Shown one piece after another: positions 23,472 through 34,147 of a DNA stretch of 64,000 nucleotides. How positions within the stretch are numbered: the stretch's first letter is position 1; the number at the start of each line of letters is the position of its first letter. The notes beneath the pieces are model-generated. The model was not told the origin of the DNA and searched no databases. It was given only the letters and a program-made list of their open reading frames with translations. Both the position numbers and the translations under genes were made by a program. This DNA is from Dipteris shenzhenensis (Eukaryota; Polypodiophyta; Polypodiopsida; Gleicheniales). Location: assembly GCA_047967505.1 (NCBI GenBank), contig CM106538.1. One strand, given 5' to 3'.

Positions 23472-24897
23472 TTGCCCATGGTTATTTCACTCTTATAGAC
23501 TTAGTTTACTCTTATAATCAGACTTCCTGGTTGTGGATCAGTGAAAGAATAACATAAATTTCTTTTTACCTATAGGCCGGAGTAAAGCTGGTGCAGGGGG
23601 TTGTAAAAGATGTGCAACCTGAAAAAATTGTGCTCAGTAATGGGTTAGAGGTGCCTTACGGCTTGCTGGTTTGGTCCACTGGTGTGGGGCCATCTCCATT
23701 TGTCAAAGCATTGGAATTGCCAAAGTCACGAGATGGAAGGTTTGCAACTGTTGTGTAGTCACCCTTCTTTGGCAGCGAATTTCTGTTTACATGATCACAT
23801 ATAGATCGTGTACTTATGTCTGGCAGGATAGGAGTGGATGAAAGGCTGAAGGTTCCTGGTCTGGATGACGTGTATGCAATTGGTGATTGTGCCGGCTATG
23901 TTGAAAGTGTTGGAAAGCCTGTTCTCCCTGCCCTGGCACAGGTTAGAACTACTGTAACGTAATATTTTGCTCTAAGCTGCACATCTCACATGAAAAATTA
24001 CCTGAGATATGCTGTCACGAAGCTCTTAAAACTGCATCAAGCAGAGAAGTCATTTGACAAGTAGGCACACAAATCTGCTTATGACACTACACTGAGTCAC
24101 GGGGGTTTGAAGGAAAAAGGTTTGAGGAGGCACGTTCTCTGTCTGTTGTTAAATATTGTACATGAATTTCTTAATAGAATCTTCATTTTTATCATATCTC
24201 GCGATTGCATTGCCGTCCAGGTTGCAGAGAGGGAGGGAAAGTATCTGGCTAAGGAGCTGAACAGGGTGTTGAAAGCTGGTGGTGGCCATGCAGGCAGCAC
24301 AAACGTGCCAGAAGGTGAACCTTTTGTTTACAGACATTTGGGTAGTATGGCCACTGTTGGCAGATACAAAGCATTGGTTGATCTTCGCCAAAGTAAGGTG
24401 AGCTAATGGGATACGTCACATTCACAAGTTTTCGATTACTCTATGAATTCCACGGCCTCCTCCTGATTTTTAAGCATATTGATCAGCTTTTATTGGCTGA
24501 CTTCAGTTTGCAGGCTAAATGCAAGTAATTTTATGTCTACGTGTTTGTTTTTGTTTAACTCATCTTTGTTTTTACTTTTTTTGCTAACAATTTTCTAATC
24601 CTAAGTACTGATAGACCTGCTCATTAAGTACAGCACATGTTTGATCATACAACAAGTAGTTGAACGATGGGTTTACTTCCTGAGGTTTGTCTGTAAGAGT
24701 TGTAAACCTGCTATACTGAACACTACCTTAAATGTTGTTTACAGGAATCCAAAGGTATTTCTTGGGCAGGCATTTTGAGCTGGCTGGTATGGCGTTCGGC
24801 TTATCTAACCCGTGTGGTCAGTTGGCGGAACAGATTTTATGTAGCTGTAAACTGGGCGACAACGTTTGTTTTTGGACGAGATATCTCACGCATTTGA
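6076..24897 (+). CDS. NDA: Internal alternative NAD(P)H-ubiquinone oxidoreductase (type II NDH, NDA class), mitochondrial
   Basis: Complete eight-exon gene: 6076-6672, 7647-7866, 14541-14701, 20048-20113, 23576-23739, 23827-23941, 24221-24397, 24745-24897. All introns are GT...AG and phases match; the joined frame is 550 codons plus TGA. Type II NDHs pass electrons from matrix NAD(P)H to ubiquinone without pumping protons. Visible: an Arg/Ser/Ala-rich mitochondrial presequence with a poly-Ala run (residues 26-31), first dinucleotide-binding motif GSGWAG (119-124, FAD), VFTPLLAS (148-155), second motif GGGPTG (289-294, NAD(P)H), AIGDC (420-424) and a C-terminal membrane-anchoring region (about 500-550). 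Glu326, at the end of the second Rossmann strand, suggests NADH rather than NADPH. There is no EF-hand insertion, so NDA rather than NDB. The C-terminal SRI resembles a peroxisomal PTS1, and plant NDA proteins are known to be dual targeted. Close match to the family throughout. Confidence 0.95.
6673..7646 (+). other. NDA intron 1
   Basis: 974 bp, phase 0, from gtagcc to tgccag. The exon 1 frame runs on as an unrelated tail for about 70 codons, so a shorter ORF call would misplace the exon end. The join gives KHE-IHC, matching the conserved family sequence. I see no transposon or RNA signal inside. Confidence 0.85.
9174..9890 (+). pseudogene. Copia gag remnant
   Basis: The frame at 9174 opens with [25 protein letters not shown], which is the Copia gag N-terminal pattern (LDGTNYxxW). 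It continues after a frameshift at 9293-9604 with the UBN2-type gag helices ([17 protein letters not shown]). The region 9605-9890 is Lys/Asp-rich and holds a damaged zinc knuckle, [12 protein letters not shown], with two residues missing between His and the last Cys. Stops at 9602 and 9688. No protease, integrase or RT follows. It sits in the sense orientation in NDA intron 2. Confidence 0.7.
10808..10895 (+). repeat. Short GGTCGGCTGACC motif repeats
   Basis: GGTCGGCTGACC occurs at about 10811 and 10849, with a related gtcggctggt at about 10883. Probably part of the retroelement's untranslated or LTR sequence. Confidence 0.45.
14394..14440. repeat. (CT)n microsatellite
   Basis: CT repeats interrupted by ttgtgtctac. 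The 40 bp before it (acctgttggatctc...atggacattaa) resemble the sequence before another CT tract at 20404-20457. Confidence 0.9.
17209..19010 (+). pseudogene. Copia pol remnant (RT and RNase H)
   Basis: The frame at 17209-17562 resembles the linker before Copia RT. At 17627-17974 the RT core is recognisable: [19 protein letters not shown] and YGLKQ. Around 18060-18110 a degraded YVDH.LLAG replaces the catalytic YVDD. At 18590-18998 RNase H reads [10 protein letters not shown].. and [17 protein letters not shown]. Many stops and frameshifts are present, and a short tandem repeat (18717-18836) destroys the RNase H middle. The element lies in sense orientation within NDA intron 3. It is followed by a purine tract and LTR-like sequence. 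Confidence 0.85.
18717..18836 (+). repeat. 33-39 bp tandem repeats inside Copia RNase H
   Basis: Three diverging units, each starting (g/a)tctac(g/a)ctgactatg or similar and ending aaattttccaccact, replace the region where the conserved DNQS motif is expected. In one frame they read as repeated YTDYV...FHH. Confidence 0.7.
19167..19500 (+). repeat. Polypurine tract and LTR-like sequence with internal duplication
   Basis: ttgaggggga at 19167-19176 is a typical Copia polypurine tract about 170 bp after RNase H. The following sequence contains a direct duplication of about 144 bp (19213-19356 and 19357-19492) sharing ggacattagttctagttag and cctagtcctaga. I read it as the degraded 3' LTR; the LTR ends are not clear. 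Confidence 0.5.
20706..20776. repeat. (CA)/(TG)n-(AG)n compound microsatellite
   Basis: A cgcacgcacg start, then TG repeats, then AG repeats. The minus-strand open frames over it are repeat artefacts. Confidence 0.95.
21588..22565 (-). pseudogene. Gypsy (Ty3) reverse transcriptase-RNase H remnant
   Basis: On the minus strand from about 22560 downward, broken frames read in order: [17 protein letters not shown] and [17 protein letters not shown] (RT fingers), YFSKID, then [10 protein letters not shown] (the catalytic YxDD box, degraded) near 22220. Next come [22 protein letters not shown] near 22030, and [11 protein letters not shown]...FESKK...[24 protein letters not shown], the RNase H start, at 21588-21900. 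Several frameshifts and stops. Antisense to the host gene and lying in its intron 4, so it does not touch the spliced message. Confidence 0.85.
23417..23467. repeat. (TG)n-(AG)n microsatellite
   Basis: TG repeats run directly into AG repeats about 110 bp before NDA exon 5. Confidence 0.95.
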
Positions 24898-26470
24898 AGC
24901 ATTAGGGGGCATTTACCTTTGGGTCAACACCTTCATGTATAGGGCAGATAAATTGCCCCAGACCAGTGACTCAGTATTGCGGCTTAGGTTCCTGTTCATA
25001 AATTTATGATGAGTTAAAATTTTTGCTTGCAGTGCCACACGTCAACAAAATGTGTGGCCTGCCCCCAGTCTGTCCCCTGGTTGTTTTAACGAAAGGGGAC
25101 ATAATAATGAGGTTTTATTTGATTCTAATTTTAGTAGAGCTTGAGGTTAGTATTTGTTAGTCACTGTTGAATGGTTTAAATGATCTACATGCTTGACATA
25201 ATCTTGGTAAAAGAAGCTAATTTTTCCTCTCTATTTTGAAGATAATGCTATTTAGAAGACTCTGGTTTCTGAAAATTTTTAGGAAAAAATAACGGCATAT
25301 TTATTAAAGGGATGGTCAGAAAAAGGGCACACTTCTTTTGGCCATTGCAATGCAATAAGTCTAAGCACACCACTCAAGTTTAAGAGTAACCTCTCCAAGA
25401 GTTTGACTAATAATCCCTTGATCTCTGCCTCGCAACAACAGGACGCAACAACAGGGCCATGTCCATCAAGGATCGCCTTTAACCTACTAAAATGAGTTTT
25501 TTTGGCAAAGGAAGCTAAAGGGCGGTGGTTGTATTTTTGTTGCGGCTGCATGGTCCTACTTGAGAGTGTGTGGGTTCAAAGCTATTCGGTGTGTCAAAAA
25601 TAAGTTGGTGCTTGCCTTTTTTACTAGATAGAAATTTGAGATCACTTGTTAAAACGAGCAGTGGAAAAGGCAAGCTTGATGAGGTTTTCTTGCAAAGAAT
25701 GCAAGAGGCATTCTCTAATTGGTGCCAGAGGCGTCTAGCCTTGGGATACGACTATTGTAGGTGCAACGTGTCTTCTTTAAAGCGCTTACACCACTCTACA
25801 TCAACCACTTGGCTAGTCTTGCAGACGTTGCGATGCTTATTCTACACTATTGGCTCCCCTTCTAAGATTTCATTTTGCATTCATCTTTTCCATCAAGGAC
25901 TTTGGCAATTAGGCACCTATATAGATTGCAGTGATTTGTTTGAAGATTATCTTGGAAACTATACTCCATTAATTGGCCATTTGTCATCCATCCTTCTTGT
26001 ATCCATTACCACTTGTGTCTCAAAAGCACAAAGCTTAAACTATAGATTGTAGTGATTTGTTTGAAGATTATCTTGGAAATTATACTCCATTAATTGATAT
26101 TTGTCATCCATCCTTCTTGTATCCATTACCACTTGTGTCTCAAAAGCTCAAAGCTTAAACTAACTCTAGATCTCTTCCATCGGTTTAGTCCACCTTTCTT
26201 ATATCGCACATCTGCTCTCAACGACATAATCCTTTCCTTTGCAACCCTCTTGTCTTGTCTCCTTTGCAACCCTCTTGTCCTAGGCAGGTCTATTGAAGCC
26301 ACAACCATGACTCTTCCCATCAAGAGACTACTATCTACCGTCCCGTTCTTGCCCTTCCATAGTAAAAGGGACCCAAAGTCATTTCACGTTGAAACAAGTA
26401 GAGACACTTGATCAAACCCACTAATCTTCAATGAAAAAGGGTCATCAACCTATCATACAGTATCCCGCCC
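24898..26470. other. NDA 3' flank and following intergenic sequence
   Basis: The 3' UTR must lie just after 24897, but I cannot fix a polyadenylation site; ataataatgagg near 25100 is a weak candidate. A 160-residue plus-strand frame (25570-26052) has no recognised motif and runs into a tandem duplication. Confidence 0.4.
25921..26161. repeat. Tandem duplication, period 121 bp
   Basis: Units 25921-26041 and 26042-26161 are nearly identical; both start atagattg(c/t)agtgatttg and end caaagcttaaact. The high identity suggests a recent event. Confidence 0.9.
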
Positions 26471-26471
26471 C

Positions 26472-27130
26472 TTGGCCCATGTCTCTATCCATGAACCATT
26501 AGGTGATTTTCACCCTAGGCATCCCGACTCAAAACATCCTTGGGAGCCATTTAGTATTTTAAATTCTATAATTGTGCATATTCAGGATGCAAGCACGCCC
26601 AAGGAGGCGTGGGATACTTTGACAAAAATGTATAGCATAAATAGGCAATTTAGGAAAATGCAGCTCAAGCATGAATTGCATAATGTGCAAAGAGAAAATA
26701 TGAGCAGGAATGACTACCACATGAAGGTGAAGAAGATTGCAGATGCACTTGCTTCTATTGGGTCACGAGTGGAAGATGATGATTTAGTTTCTATGACCTT
26801 GAATGGGAAAAGGATTATGCACAATTCTAGACATCCATTGCCATCCATGAGAATTTTCTTGATTTTGAGGAGTTGATTGCTCTTCTAATTTTTGAAGATC
26901 AGAGAAATGGTGGTACATCTTCTTCAAGAGGAACTTCAAAAGAAGCTGTCTCTACTCAAATGCTGGAAGAGGTAGAGGTAGAGGTAGAGGTAGAGCAAGC
27001 TACTGATTTGGAGGCTATGGAAGAAATCAAAATATGCAGCAAATTCAAGAAAACCAGTCCTATGGAGGAGGACGTGGTAACTTTAGAGGAAGGGGGATGC
27101 AAAGAGGTCATCATAAGAGAGTTAAATTGA
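26472..27130 (+). pseudogene. Copia gag remnant with RG-rich tail
   Basis: The first frame (26472-26876) carries the UBN2 gag domain: STPKEAWDTLTKMYS, QLKHELHNVQRENMS and DDLVSMTLNG. A frameshift follows. The continuing frame reads EELIALLI.EDQRNGGTSSSRG and then, one base off, an RG-repeat segment (GRGRGRGR) at about 26968-27000 followed by Gly/Arg/Gln-rich sequence to 27120. No pol domain follows. This is the usual gag architecture of Copia elements that use an RG box. The start of gag is missing. Confidence 0.75.
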
Positions 27131-27245
27131 GTATGCATGTGCTTTCTAAGTAAGGAATTTAATTTTGCATCTTTGTAGGAAGCAATACATAAGTCTAAGT
27201 GGTTCCTTTAATTATTTTTTTGGGTTTTAAATAATTCATTATTTC

Positions 27246-27247
<2 letters not shown>

Positions 27248-27285
<38 letters not shown>
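27248..27285. repeat. (GA)n microsatellite
   Basis: Uninterrupted GA repeats directly after the gag remnant. Confidence 0.95.
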
Positions 27286-27289
<4 letters not shown>

Positions 27290-27689
27290 ATTCATGTTTT
27301 TTGGTTACCTTTGTTTCTTGATTTGTTTGTTTATTTTTGCTTAGTCACCTTCTTCCTTTCTTCTTTATTTCTTGTTATCTTTCCCTTTTGTTTAATTGAC
27401 GCATTTTGGTAAGCATTGGGTTTGCCCTTGCCCAAGAGACTCCGTGAGTCTTTAGAAACCTAGTATAGCTGCTTATGCTTGGACACTAATGATGAGATAA
27501 TTGTTGCTATGCTTGCTAGGTATGTCTGCCCTTTTTTTCTTTTTTAGCTCATTTTTCTTCTATTTCGTTTTCTCTTTTATTTCTTTGTAGAAATTTGGAC
27601 TTTAGAACAAAAATCTGAATTTGTATGATTGGATATATTCTAGTCTTACAAAGGTATATTTATTTATTTATTCATATTTATATATTCAT

Positions 27690-27945
27690 ATATATAGATA
27701 GATAGATAGAGGTGGAGGTGGACGTGGAGGTGGAGATAGAGAGGTCGAGGTAAAGATAGAGAGGTAGGGTAGAGGTAGAGTTGGAAGTCGAGGTCGAGTT
27801 GGAGGTAGAGGTAGAGGTAGAGGTAGAGGTAGAGGTAGGGGTAGAGGTAGACGTCGAGGTCGAGGTCGAGGTCGAGGTCGAGGTGGAGGTAGAGGTGGAG
27901 GTGGAGGTGGAGGTGGAGGTGGAGGTCGGGGTGGGGGTAGAGAAT
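27690..27945. repeat. GAGGTN hexamer minisatellite
   Basis: Preceded by TAGA repeats (27693-27710), about 235 bp consist of GAGGTA, GAGGTG and GAGGTC hexamers with scattered variants. In one frame it reads poly(Gly-Arg), in another poly(Val-Glu). The long frames over it are repeat artefacts. The hexamer resembles the RG box of the gag remnant 700 bp upstream. Confidence 0.9.
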
Positions 27946-27946
27946 C

Positions 27947-28006
27947 CTTGCCTGATGGATCTCTTGATCGAGACATAGAATTGCTGACATTTGCAAAAAG
28001 CCTTTG

Positions 28007-28073
<67 letters not shown>

Positions 28074-28076
28074 CTC

Positions 28077-28113
<37 letters not shown>

Positions 28114-28165
28114 CTTGCCTAATGGACCATAGAATTGTTGGCATTTGCAAAAGCCTTTGTGAACC
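27947..28165. repeat. Direct repeat pair around (TA)n(GA)n microsatellites
   Basis: 27947-28009 and about 28111-28163 share tccttgcct(g/a)atgga, catagaattg(c/t)tg and catttgcaaaa(a)gcctttgtgaa. Between them lie (TA)n at 28010-28038 and two GA runs to 28111. The second copy has lost about 12 bases. Confidence 0.8.
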
Positions 28166-30130
28166 TCATAAAACGTTTACCAAATCCCAACCATTGTAGC
28201 ATCAAGATAATTGAAGCCCATCTAATTTTTTCATAAGCCTTATCTCAATCAAAGCCAAACAAAACATAGTTCTACTTGGAGTCACACATATAACTAAGCA
28301 TTGAGGAGATATTCTAAAAAATGCCTCTTCCCTTTCTGAAGCCATTCTACTGCCTATCCACAACTTCCATGCATAATTCCTTGATTTGTAACACCATAGC
28401 CTTTTCAATAACTTGGGGTCAAGCATAGTGATGGGGCACCGGTCATCAAATTTCAACCTACTTTGATGTTTAGAGGCAAATTGATGACGCTTGCGTTCAC
28501 ATCCTCAGAGTGTTCTCTTTTCTTGTAAGATTTGTTGGCCATAGCAACAACAAGATCCTTCTTAATGCAGTAGGGAAGTTTTGGCCTAAAAAAGGGCATC
28601 TTTCAGTAAGGAATAAAGCAAACCTCTAAAGCAGAATTCTTATTGCAGTAGGGGAGTTTTGGCCTTAAAAAAGGCCTCTTTGGGTAAGGAATCAAGCAGA
28701 CATGTAATTATGATTAACTTATCAAAAGTAATATAAGCTAGCCTCCTCATTGATGGAGGAACGAGTTCTTCATTCTACCCTTCTCTCGTGGACAAATATC
28801 TACTTGATTTACAGCTCTTCATCTATCCCTTACATTGTTTGAATAGGGTCATGAAGGCATAGCCATGTGTTAGAACATGGAATCTCTAGATTTGGAGCCC
28901 TTAGATTTTACAATGATCCAAGGACCACAAACAATTTATAATTATGGGCCACGTGGCTTGCTACTTTCACACATTCGTGTCCACGTGGTAGCCACTATAC
29001 AGCTAGCTGCTTGCTTGCACAATCACTATGGTTGGCAGCTCCCATAGGTACCTCATAAATCCTTTTTATGAGGATCATCTCAATTCCTAAATCAGGAAGG
29101 AATCAACAGCTAAAAATGAGTCCTGCATGCTATCCCTTAGATGAGGAGTTTGATCAAATTCTTCAAAATAGGCACTATGCGTGAGCCCTTATATGAATAG
29201 CACAATTGAATGGATTAAAATATACAATGCACATTCACCATCCAATGTTGAACAAGTCCATCTACACCGTCCATAGTTTGGATGTAAAAGTGTTTTAAGT
29301 TTTCAAAACTAGAGACACGTCCCCAAAAAGAATATTGAAATTATTTGTTAAATACAACTTACCATACAATTTCCCCTTATAATTAGGGAGATTAACCATT
29401 CCTTAATCAAAACCTTATGGTCATTGAATGGAAGTTGTTGCTTATACCCGTCTTCCCCTCCATCTTGTTGTTCTCTCCGCCCTCCCTACTACCCTCTCCC
29501 TCTCCTCCTTGCTTTCACCTCCCTCTCCATAAAACCTGCCTCGTTCCCTTAGCCCCCCCCCCTCTCACCTCCTTGCCCTTGCTTTCCCCTCCTGCTCCCC
29601 CCACCTTACTCCCTGCCCCATCACCTCGACTCTTTGCACCCCTTAGCTCCTAACTACCCCCCACCTCACGTCTTTTCCCTCTAGCCCCCCACTCCCTTGG
29701 CTTGCTAATAGTCCCCCCACCTCCCCCCCCCTAACCGCATGCTAATAGCCCCCTACCTCATCTCTTTACCCTCCCTTGCCTGCTAGCAGTCCCCTTGCCT
29801 CACACCTCTGCCCCCTGACTTCCTCTTTAACTAGACCTCACCTCTAATCCGAGGACGCATCCTATCCCTTCTTAGCCTAACCTCTCTCAACCCCTCGTTC
29901 ATCCTCGCTACTCTCAGCCCAGCCCCTCTTAGCCTCTCCTTTTGCCCCTCTCCTCTTAACCTCCTCTCCTTCAACCTTTATTGATAGACAAAGTTTTATT
30001 TATGTATGAGGCAACCTCTATCCCTTGATTAATGAATGAATATCCATTCAACCAATCCTCGACCACTTACACTAACTGCAAAAACCTACATGTCTTCAAA
30101 ATATGAGTTGCAATAGCTTGAGAAGGATAT
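28166..30130. other. Intergenic stretch; pyrimidine-rich block at 29440-29970
   Basis: No gene recognised. 28540-28700 contains an internal near-duplicate (gcagtag(g/t)gaagttttggcct...). 29440-29970 is strikingly C/T-rich (ccctccc, cccccacct motifs) and creates spurious proline/leucine frames. Confidence 0.5.
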
Positions 30131-30135
30131 AGGGC

Positions 30136-30720
30136 TTGAAAGCTCTACCATCCTCTTCACCCCAATTCATGGGTCACACCCTTCTAGATCACAGGCGATG
30201 GACTGGATGCTTGCGGACTTACTTGAAGACCTTACTCCTTGCCTTTTTTATGTTTGATTATTGTGATATGGCTTCTTCCATGTGGTCTCCTAAGGCCATG
30301 AGCACAAGCTCAAGGCTAATTGGTGCTTGGCTCCATGAGAATTTTACTTTCACCCTTTGCATTGGATTTCGATCTATAGAGGAGGACAGACAGGTCACTC
30401 ATCTTTTTATTAGATTTACAGATCTTCCGTTGGTTTATCAATGACTTCTTGCCATGATTAGAGCTACTTTTGGTTTAGTCATAGAGATCTTCCCTCCTTA
30501 GTTTGCCTTCTTTTGTAGGCAAAAGCAATAAGATCTGAGAGGGTTCCTAGAGTTAGTATCATTGTGTCTGACCCTAACATCATAGATGACCATATTATGC
30601 TTCAACATCCAGACGGACCACTTTTCAGTAGAGAGTCAAGATTGTGGGTAGGTAGGACCAGTGCAAGATTTGCAAGTCCATCGGGCAGTCAAAATTACCA
30701 GCAAGCATGACCATTGCATG
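30136..30720 (+). pseudogene. Possible DUF4283-like retroelement fragment
   Basis: The frame at 30136-30444 ends FIRFTDLPLVYQ. After a stop it continues LLAMIRATFGLVIEI, which parallels the VEVVDFP...LLPKIAATL pattern of the fragment at the window start. Further on, a CKICKS segment near 30660 may be a ruined zinc knuckle. The similarity is weak and rests on spacing and a few residues only. Confidence 0.25.
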
Positions 30721-32711
30721 ATTTTCCAAGACCTTCGAGAATTTCCTAGAGATTGCCCAAAGAAGAAGAAAATCCTCAAGAGGTCTTTTGGTGCAAGCCC
30801 CTCCTTGTAGGCTCCTTTGGCATGTCTTACACGTCAAGCACCAGCGGCGCATCCCACTGATCTAACCCTAGCAATGCCTAGCACCACTAGTGTCCAGCAC
30901 CTGTTGGCCCTTGTTGGGTTACAACTAGAGTGGCAGCTCTTCCACCGCCCCACACTCGTTGGGGCTAATGTTATTCAAATTCTAGTTGCAGCTAGTGATG
31001 CCCTTGATTCTACTCAAGGCATGACCAAGGATTCCCCAAACATGGCCTTGGATGAGGCTAGTGATGTTTTTCCTTTATATTCTCTTCCAAATCTTAGTCT
31101 TCTATCGGAGCAACCGCGTATACCTCATGAGTCATCTCTCTAGTCTTCTTTCATGGATCAAGGAAATGATGTGGCTCTTGCCTTGCCTCTTCACTTCTTT
31201 TGCAAGCAAGGATATTACGCACTCCGGCACCATGTTTGGCTTTGAGGAACTCTTTCTCTCCATTTAATGATTTTAAAGAGAGAGAGTTTGTGCCCTCTGC
31301 TTTTGATGATCACTCACTTTGATTCTTCTTACCTTCAACTCCCTGGGAAGCTCTCTAGCCTTCACTTTTCACGTGATTCTACTCTACCTACTTCACCACC
31401 TCCTCGATTCTATGTCTCTCCAAACATATCTGAATCCTTGCTCGTACTCATTGCTCTTTTGCTTAGCCAATAGAGTACTCTCCTTCAGTTACGGTTTGAT
31501 GGCTGCATGGTAGGGTCGCTTTGCCTCTTGCTTGTTGCTTGGTCCCTTCTCTGCTCTTGATGCAACTTTGCGCTGACTCCTTTAAAGTAACTTGGAGGCT
31601 CTTTGGCGCATAGGCAATGTACACGCTTGCTTGTTTTTGCCATTGACAAGCACCTTTTAGTTTTTAACTTGTTCACTTAGGTGTTTGGGTTAGTCAAACT
31701 TGGGGTTGACTAACCTTTCTTTAACTTTTGTCTTTTTGAACTTTTTTTCCGGGTTTCTCTAGGAGACCACTTTTTCTTATGAGTTTCTATGAGACCACTA
31801 CCTTGTCCTTTATAGATTTTTAAGTGCTTATGTAGAGTTATTATAGCCACTACCTTGTCCTATATAGTTTTTTTAATGCTTATGTAGGCCCTTTAAAGTT
31901 ACATTTATATAGATATTTATACATATAATAATAAAAAGTTCAATTTTCTTTTTATTCTCCTTTATGTTACTAATAAATTTGTTTGTAAATTGATGCTTTT
32001 TTCCATTATATTGGCTCTCTTAGAAAATTTTAAATATATATTTCTATATATCTAACTCAAGTACTTTTTAGAATGCTTTATATCCCTTTGCTTTCTTATA
32101 TAAGTTTTCATTAGGTCTACAATAACAAGCTTTATACTCTCCCCTTACTTTTAAGCACTCTTATTATTGACTTGTTTTAATGAAATTCTCTAAACCATCT
32201 TGTTTCCTTAAGAGTTAGTTCCTATAGATACTTGCTGCCATTTGAATTATGTCTCCTTTTAATTTCTGCTCTAGCTAGTACTTTCCTTCTAACTTCTTAC
32301 TGAATGACTCTGTGTTAAGTAATTTTCTTAGATTCATTTTCACAAACTTGCTTTAGGTCAAGTGTGTATTGGTCTCCATTTATTGAGATGCGCATTCATT
32401 TAGGCATTAATTTATCTGCTTTTATTTAATACACGGCTTTTATTTATTTTCGATTTGTCAATATATGTGTCAATCTTATTATCTAAGGGTGTGGAATACC
32501 CCCTTAGCTAATTCTTTGTTTAATTTTAAACAAAATGCCTTTGGTAAAGGTGTGGACTACCCCCCAAAGCTATGTGATTCTCCTCTCTCTTATGAAAAAA
32601 AACCTTCAAGACTTTATATCATTCTTAACTAAGTTAAAATGTTCTAGTTGATTGAACTAAAACCCCCCTTTTTTTAATTAGTTAAAATGTTCTAGTTGAT
32701 TCTTTTTTTTT
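30720..32711. other. Intergenic, no recognisable gene
   Basis: Open frames of 60-108 residues (for example 30817-31143) have no recognised motif. 31700-32440 is AT-rich with a short repeated segment at about 31790-31880 (cactaccttgtcct twice). Confidence 0.45.
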
Positions 32712-33300
32712 GTAGAATCTGAAAGGTTAGGTCAAGTTCTTAGGTAAAGCGATAACAAGCTAGGGAATACAAGCATTACCTATCTACCCAAATTCAACTA
32801 TATTGTTCTAACAAATGGTTGGTTTGGATGGTGGCAGGTAAGTGGACCCTAACCTTGGAGCCTGGACTATCTGGCAGATTCAACACTTCTGTATACATAC
32901 CAAGATGGACTCAAAGGAAATTCCAGGGATGAACTCAAACAAATTCCGTAAGACTGCTAGGATGTCTGCAAGCAAAGACCCTGCCAAAATGTCCCTTATT
33001 TCTAAAATATTGGAGGATGCGCGGAGGGAAAGAGAAACAAGTGGATAAGAGAATAGAACTATACCATTTTTGTATTGAAAGGCAAAATGCAAGGAAAATT
33101 AGGGAAGTTATAACGTCCGGTTCTTTTTGGTGAATGGGGACCCGGAGCTTGGGGCCTGGACTACCTAACGGATTTAACACTTTTTGGATACATATTTTGA
33201 GTTTACCCATTAGATGAGAAATATATTATCCACCCTTATTTGAGCATCGTGTGCCGTGTCTTTAAAGTGTTTTATTGTTTAAACACACATACACACATGT
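32712..33300 (+). repeat. Dispersed repeat family, copy A (interrupted)
   Basis: Starts tagaatc, then taggtaaagcgataacaagc, gcattacctatctaccc and ttggatggtggcaggtaagtgg up to about 32890. A 240-bp segment without counterpart in the other copies follows. Then cttggggcctggactacct...ggatttaacactttttgga (33140-33190) and taaacacacatacacac. Same orientation as copies B and C. Confidence 0.6.
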
Positions 33301-33505
33301 ATACTTCCCCAACTATGAATTATTCTTTTATGCACCCCCTGTGACATCTCTCCTTTACATTCTCTTTTTAACGAACCTACACACCAAGCCTACTAATCGT
33401 CCTATATGTTATCTAATCTCCTCTCAACCCGTGCGCTCATTTGCTCCTTACTCCACTTGTGACTTACAATTCACTTGTGGCTTTATTTTATTTAAAAATT
33501 ATCTA

Positions 33506-33895
33506 AGAATCCATATGGTTGTCTATATTCCTAGGTAAAGTGATAGTAATAAGTCGAGGAAAACAAGCATTACCTGTCTACCCAAACATAATCATGATGT
33601 TCTAACACCTAGTTTGTTTGGATGGTGGCAGGTAAGTGGTCCTCAACCTCTCCTTGAGGATTCGACATATTTTTTCAATATTATATTTTGTCAAACTCAA
33701 TATTATTAAAAATTGTTAATTTTGATCAAAATTTTTGCAAACTTTAGTTGTTGCATTTTTCAAGTTAAATGTCTCAAACATTTTTTTCTTATATGTTTCC
33801 TCTTTTTTACTCTTTATCCAATTGATGGAATTAATTGCATGGCTCAATTATTGATTGGACTTTTTAATCTAAACACACGCACACACACTTTTCCT

Positions 33896-33952
<57 letters not shown>

Positions 33953-34147
33953 CAATTTCTCTGACACACTCACATTTATGTGCTATAATAAATTTTTGCT
34001 CCGACGTAGGAATTACTCTAATTTTCCCTTGTTTTACTTCTATTCTACCTCTACACCTAATCTCTTTCGTATTGTATTAGCTATTGTACTAAACTTCCCT
34101 TGTATATTATTTTCTCTCTTTGTAATTGTCATATATAATTATATTAG
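33506..34147 (+). repeat. Dispersed repeat family, copy B
   Basis: Matches copy C over its whole length: ctatattcctaggtaaag, gcattacctgtctaccc, ttggatggtggcaggtaag, gattgcatggctcaattattgat, an AC/TC microsatellite (33880-33947), then about 200 bp of near-identity ending attgtcatatataattatattagc. No coding sense. Confidence 0.75.
33899..33947. repeat. (CT)n microsatellite
   Basis: About 49 bp of CT repeats inside repeat copy B. Confidence 0.95.

Larger units (their letters stand above)
20114..23575 (+). other. NDA intron 4 (3.5 kb, Gypsy-containing)
   Basis: Donor aag|gtaatg, acceptor tatag, phase 0. It holds a Gypsy RT remnant on the opposite strand (21588-22565) and microsatellites (20438-20457, 20706-20776, 23417-23467). 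20780-21580 and 22570-23400 show no recognisable gene. Confidence 0.85.

Noticed and set aside
27664-27996. Arg/Pro- or Leu/His-rich frames over the hexamer repeats
   Set aside because: Low-complexity translation of GAGGTN repeats on both strands.
32890-33131. Segment between splice-like signals in repeat copy A as a captured exon
   Set aside because: No protein similarity and borders are set only by comparison with other repeat copies.
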